Shown piece after piece: positions 50,301 to 56,300 of a stretch of 64,000 bases of DNA (the stretch's first letter is position 1; each line of letters opens with the position of its first letter). Source of the DNA: Gonatopus flavifemur (lineage: Eukaryota > Arthropoda > Insecta > Hymenoptera > Dryinidae); the NCBI GenBank assembly GCA_018340375.1, contig JAFFJZ010000030.1, forward strand, positions 124,001 to 188,000. Direction: 5' to 3'. Made by a program: the position numbers and the translations under genes. The notes under the pieces were generated by a model. It saw nothing but the letters and a program-made list of their open reading frames with translations. It did no database searches and was not told the DNA's origin.

Positions 50301-53300
50301 TCTCACTTTTTATCGCATATCATGATTCTACGCAAAAAAATGAGGAATTTTTGTTTGAAACATCTTTCCTAAATTCTTGAAGATGGAAACGGTAGAAAAT
50401 GAGGTTGATGAAAAAGTTCTACTGCATTATATGTGAAGCAACGCTCAACAAACAAATCAAAACAATCATAATTTCAGAGAAGAATTCGAACACAAAACAC
50501 AACAAATGTCATGTCCAAAACATTGTAAATGACTTTAATTCAATGTTTTGGAAACGACATTCATTGTGTTTTGTGTTCGATTTCTTCTCTGAAATTATTA
50601 TTGTTTTGATTTCCATTGGAATCCCGTACAAAATCTGCATTTCAAAATCATCCAGTTCTCTGTCGCTATTTGGAAGAAACACATTATTTGACGACTAAAT
50701 ATCATGTCAGATTACACCCCAAACGATATTGTTGATATTTTATTGTGTCTCGGTGAAGCGCAGGGAAACTATCTTAGAGCTGTACGAATTTTCAAACGAC
50801 GTTTTCCGAATCTAAGGTGTCTATCTCATGTCACTATCCAATCTGTCGAACAACGTGCCCGTCGAGGTTTTATGAAACGAAAAAGAGCCAATAAAGTTTA
50901 TGATGATAACAATGAGCCTGATGAGAGATTGCTTGTTGTGCTAGGATTAATCCACATTAATCTTCATACCAGTGTTCGGGATATTGAAGAAGCAACCGGG
51001 ATTCCCCGATCCACAGTTCACCACATGTTAAAATCAGTGCATGTCATCCGTACCACATCTGTTTGGGGCAATCGTTGACAGCTGAGGATTTCGTAGCAAG
51101 GATGAACTCCTGCACATGGGCCTAGGGTAAAATTGAGGAAGATCCTACTTTCTTTCAACGCATTATGTTCTCTGACGAGGCAACATTTCAAAGTGTAGGA
51201 ATTGTAAATAGGCACAATGGTCATTATTGGACTGCTAAGAACCCTCACTGGGTTCGTACGGTAGACCATCAGCACCGTTGGAGTGTCAACGTTTGGTGTG
51301 GAATTGTAGATTCCAAAATCATAGGACCATATTTTTTTTAAGGAAACCTTAGCAGCGTGGAATTTCTTCGCTTCTTACAGCATGAACTTCCTGCTCTGAT
51401 AGAAGACTTAAGTCTCGACCTAAGATTAACAATGTGGTTTCAACAGGATGGAGCACCTTCTCATTTCGCGCGGAATGTACGGAATTTTTTGGATCAGCAA
51501 TTCCCAGGGAAGTGGATTGGCCGTGGAGGACCTGTTCGATGGCCACCGAGATCACCAGACTCGACGTCGCCGGATTCTTTTTTGTGGGGTTACATAAAAG
51601 ATGTTGTATTCCACGAACTTCCTACAACACGCGATGACATGAAAATTCGAATAAGGAGAGCATGTGCAGCAATAACACCTGCTGTGTTGCAAACAACTGT
51701 GCTCAACTTTCATAAAAGAATTAGACTCTGTCATCAGCAAAACGGTGGTCATTTTGAACATCTTGTGAAGTCTTGAGGGCAAACCTAGGCAATCCATTCT
51801 AGACAATCCGCCCTTTTTAGGGCAATAATGATGTGCAAAGTCCGATCGCGCAACCTCCTCGGGGTGCACATTGGGTAACGCTAATGCCGACGGCCTACTG
51901 ATGAGCGGGGGGAGGAGGGGGAGGGGGTAATATGGGAATTCGTTACACCACAATCCTCGGAAGTTGAAAACAAAACCTTGAAGAGTTGAGCGTTGCTTTA
52001 CACATAATGCAGTAGAACTTTCTCATCAACCTCATTTCCCACCGTTTCCATCTTCAAGAATTTAGGAAAGATGTTTCAAACAAAAATTCCTCATTTTTTC
52101 ACGTAGAATCATGATATGCGATAAAAAGTGAGAGTTTTCATTTGAAAAATTGAAGTTGACCTCATTTTTACCGACCACAGCACCATCTACTATGGAACTG
52201 ATATCGGCATTGTGTCGTCCCCTCTTTTAACAACAACATTCGAATGAGATATTTCGGCTCTTGGATGCATTCCACAAGATATCCGCATATTGTTCCATAG
52301 ACTTTATTTTTCATCGATTGTGGCACCATCTTCAAAAATTTAGAAAAACGTTTCAAGCAAAAGTTACTCAGTTTTTTGCGTAGAATCAAGATATGCAACA
52401 AAAATTGGGGGTTCCCGTTTAAAAAAATGATGTTGACCCTATTTTAATCGATCATAACGCCATCTATGATGAAACTGATATCGTAGTTTTGTGGCCCCCT
52501 CTTTGTATAACAACTTTGGTATGAAGTACTTTTGGTTTAAGATGCATGTTTTGGAGATATTTGCATTTAAAGATGAAAATGGGACACCCTGTATAATAAA
52601 GATTTATTATGTACTGTCAACACAATTCCAGTAACAACATTTTTTGCATCGTATAGAAGATTTATCGGTTGGCGGAAAGTCATCATTTTAGGATAATTGT
52701 TTTATCTATAAATCATTTTGAATCAAGTCAAGTTCATATAAATTTTAAAGATCTGCTATATTCATATAGTATCATAGGGGAGTAACAAGAGGGTGTCGGA
52801 TCTTAGCTCACGAAGATCCAAGTTCGATTCCGAATGAAATATATATATACCTTTTTTTCATTCAGGAATGTAATTCCTAGATTTCGCGTCAAAATCTCAA
52901 ATTTTTCAATACTTCTACGAGATGATCAGCGAAACTGTCAGCGAGACTATTGGCAAGATATCATACATTCATATCTCGGATGGTTTTATAACCAAGACTA
53001 TTTGCAAGATAATTTCCAAGACTATCCGAGATTCTTTGCGAGACTATGCATAACGCTGTGTGCGACACTATGCGAGGTACTAAATGTCCGCACGAGTGAA
53101 AATGTCACATAAAATTCTGAACTTCCTAATCTGAGCACAATTCAACCACAAGTTGTTAAAAAATCAGGATTCATCGCAGTTTGAACTACATACATAGAAT
53201 GTAGTACAAATGCACGTCACATCTGTGTGTTGTCTTGTCGTCAAGTTGTGATATAAATGAAGTACAAATGAGCATCATGTGGCCATCTGGGTAAGAGATA

Positions 53301-56300
53301 ATTGCCATACATGACCCGACGAAAAATATTTTCTTCGCAATAAACGGTCGATTTTCCTTGCGTAAAGTGAATATAAAGCCATTTTCATCGTACATAGTTC
53401 ATTCTTATGAAAATATATATTTACTTGGTTTTTTTTCTCATCACAGTACTCTGCAGAATGACAATCTCTAAACCCGGTTGATGCAGTTCCCCATTACTTT
53501 CTTCGATCTCTGAAACTTTTATATTTTATTTTCTACGATCCATTTACTCGTACTACAACCTTCGTTTAACTTTAATATATTTTTTCTCCTTTTTATGTTT
53601 GCTTTCTATTATCGTATCCAATATTGCTCGATGTCTCAAACTGGCCTTCATCGATATATCATATTAAAAACCGAAGACCCCTCGCAGCAAGAAATATATG
53701 AAAACTCTGTTGGATGTGTTAGAAGGAACACTGGGGTGGTCAAAATATCCACCATGGTTACTTTTATCGGGAAACGTATGTGTTTTAATCAGCTACAAAA
53801 TTTTTCAATTGACATTTTGTTGATTCAATTGAATATGTATTATTAATCGGAAACACATTTGTAGATCGTCGATGGGATGTATTTTCACTTTATTCGGATA
53901 TTGATGTTACAGCTGTGTATATCGATTCGAAGGCGAGCACGACGAAGTAGTGAAACTACGATTCAATAAACTTCTCAATGGAAACCGAAGCTGCCGTAGC
54001 GTATCCAGTATGGACTTCAATCGGCTTCTGTGTATGGGATCCAGTAATTTCTCTGTCAAGGTATGTTTCATCTTTACGTCACAAATTAACTGAGAATTGG
54101 CCTCTGCATCAAGAAAAAAGTTCCCCATAATCATTGAATTCGCAATTTGCTACGAGAACAAATTTCTGCGTTTCTATCATAGGTCAAACATAGGGAAAAT
54201 ATCCTCCAGTTTCAAAGACATGGAATACATAATAATGAAAGGTTTCTGCATCACACGAATCAGATTGAAAAAATCAAAGATAATGCGTTCAATATAAAGT
54301 TCATTGACTCTCTTTTTATGCTAAATTCTATCATAAAAGTATAAAGTACATTCTGTTATAAGATCTGTCATAAGATAAATGAACAAATCCAAGGCACGCA
54401 TCCTGCACTTGTCAACAATTCACATGTAATGTGCAATTTTTTTCATGCTTATACAAATCTATCGCACGCGATCGACAACAGCTCGCCCGCCCGCTTTATA
54501 TATTATCTCATGAAGATCACAAAAAAGAATACGCCGTATTTTTCTATACTTTAACATCGCGTGTTTTCTCCAATCTCGGCTCCTTCATACATAATTTACC
54601 TTAACATCCTTATATTCCTTCTAAGAGGAAACTTAGATGCAAAAAGTTTTGTTCTTCAGCTTTTTCAACACAACAGCGTAAAATCGATGCCGACTTTCTA
54701 ACTTGCTCTCAATTGGTATCGATGAACCATACCAGGACAAATACACGGAGAAAAATGCAGCTCGAAAGGATAGTAATCTTTATTAGAAAATTGGAGAATA
54801 TTTCTTAAAATCTAAGAATTTTTCTTAAGTTCGTAATAAACATAAAACGGTTCAGATTTCTCTTGAATATTGCTCGGAAAACAATGAAAAATTATCAATA
54901 CTTAACAAATCATAAAAACAAATATGAAGTTTCCAAAAGTCGCGCATGAAATTTTACAGAGTAAATAACAAAATTTTGAAATCTTATTTTCAAATTACAG
55001 AATGTTGTTATTCACTTTGTAAAATTTCATTCGCGATTTTTGGAAACTTCATATTTGTTTTTATGATTTGTTAAGTATTGATAATTTTTCATTTTTTTCC
55101 GAGCAATATTCAAGAGAAATCTGAACCGTTTTATGTTTATTACAAACTTAAGAAAAATTCTTAGATTTTAAGAAATATTCTCAGATTTTAAGGAATATTC
55201 TCCAATTTTCTATTAGAGATTACTATCCTTTCGAGCTGCATTTTTCTCCGTGTATTTCAAAGCACTCCATAGATTATAACTTTGAATATTTCGTGTACAT
55301 GAAAAATAAATACCAAATTCATTGAATGTGTTTCATTCACTGTAAAAAATTTTGGTGGTAATATTACCAAATGTCAATGGCAACAGGATTCACCTGTATA
55401 GTACTGGTAAAATTACATGATATATGTTAATGTAAAAATTACCAACTACACACACCAGTGAATTCACACATCCACCCAAGGTAAATTTACACATACATGT
55501 TAACTGTAATTTTACCAGAATGCAAGTAATTTTACATTGACATGTACATGTAATTCGACTTTACCAATCCTATATAAGTATTTGTAAAATTACCAATGAA
55601 TTAGGTAATTTTACATTGACATGTGGATATAATTTCATTTTACCAGTACTCAGTAATTGTAAAATTACCATCATAATGTTCATGTTAATTTATAGGTGAC
55701 ATGCTGAGTAAAAAGACTGCCAAATGTTTATGGAGAATGCATTTTACAGGAACAGTCTTGGCAAACTTGTTGCATGTAATTTTACATCTATTTCTCACAG
55801 TGAATTTATATGATACGAAGTTCACGATAATAAACAGTGAAAAAATTTTCATCCCAAGGCGTCACTTCTTCTTTACCTTACCAATAAACGAACGTAAAAG
55901 TCTTCGACCGATACGGTCCGATATTACGAAAGTTAATTCAAAATTAGTTTTCCTCTCAAGGCACCGATCGGAAGAGAATCAAATTTAATCCTCCTACTCC
56001 CATTCTTTCTTCCCTCTTCTCGCTCTACTCTTTCTCTAAGCAGACAAAGTAATTAACGAGAAGAACGCATATTCATTAAAACTATTCGCCCAAGTTAATC
56101 ATAAATCATAAAATCGATCATGCAGTTCCATCTTTTATAACGTATACTCATGTACTAAATTCAAGTGTCTTACAAATATTGATGTATTACGTCGCGTAGG
56201 GTCTACGGTTTTGAAGGAGACCATACGTAATAATTGTTCTAAAACGTTAATATCATTTCCAATTGACCTTTACTCGATTTCTACTCAAGAACGGTAAAAA

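Larger units (their letters stand above)
49843..52591 (+). mobile_element. second DD41D Tc1/mariner element with about 600-bp TIRs
   Basis: The left end CATGGTGTCCCATTTTCATC and the inverted right end ...GGGACACCCTG are flanked by TA (49841-49842, 52592-52593). The inverted repeats continue for about 600 bp on each side with few differences. Each arm contains two related modules with TTGATTCTACGCAAAAAA and CATGATTCTACGCAAAAAA. The transposase is on the + strand, opposite in orientation to the copy at 23766. Confidence 0.88.

Noticed and set aside
52786..52836. tRNA gene suggested by AAGTTCGATTCC
   Set aside because: The surrounding bases form one simple hairpin (GGATCTT...AAGATCC), and no T stem or acceptor stem is present.
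53595..53846. 83-codon frame just before the exon at 53913 as an extra exon
   Set aside because: No acceptor/donor pair in compatible phase, and the flanking exons already join without it.
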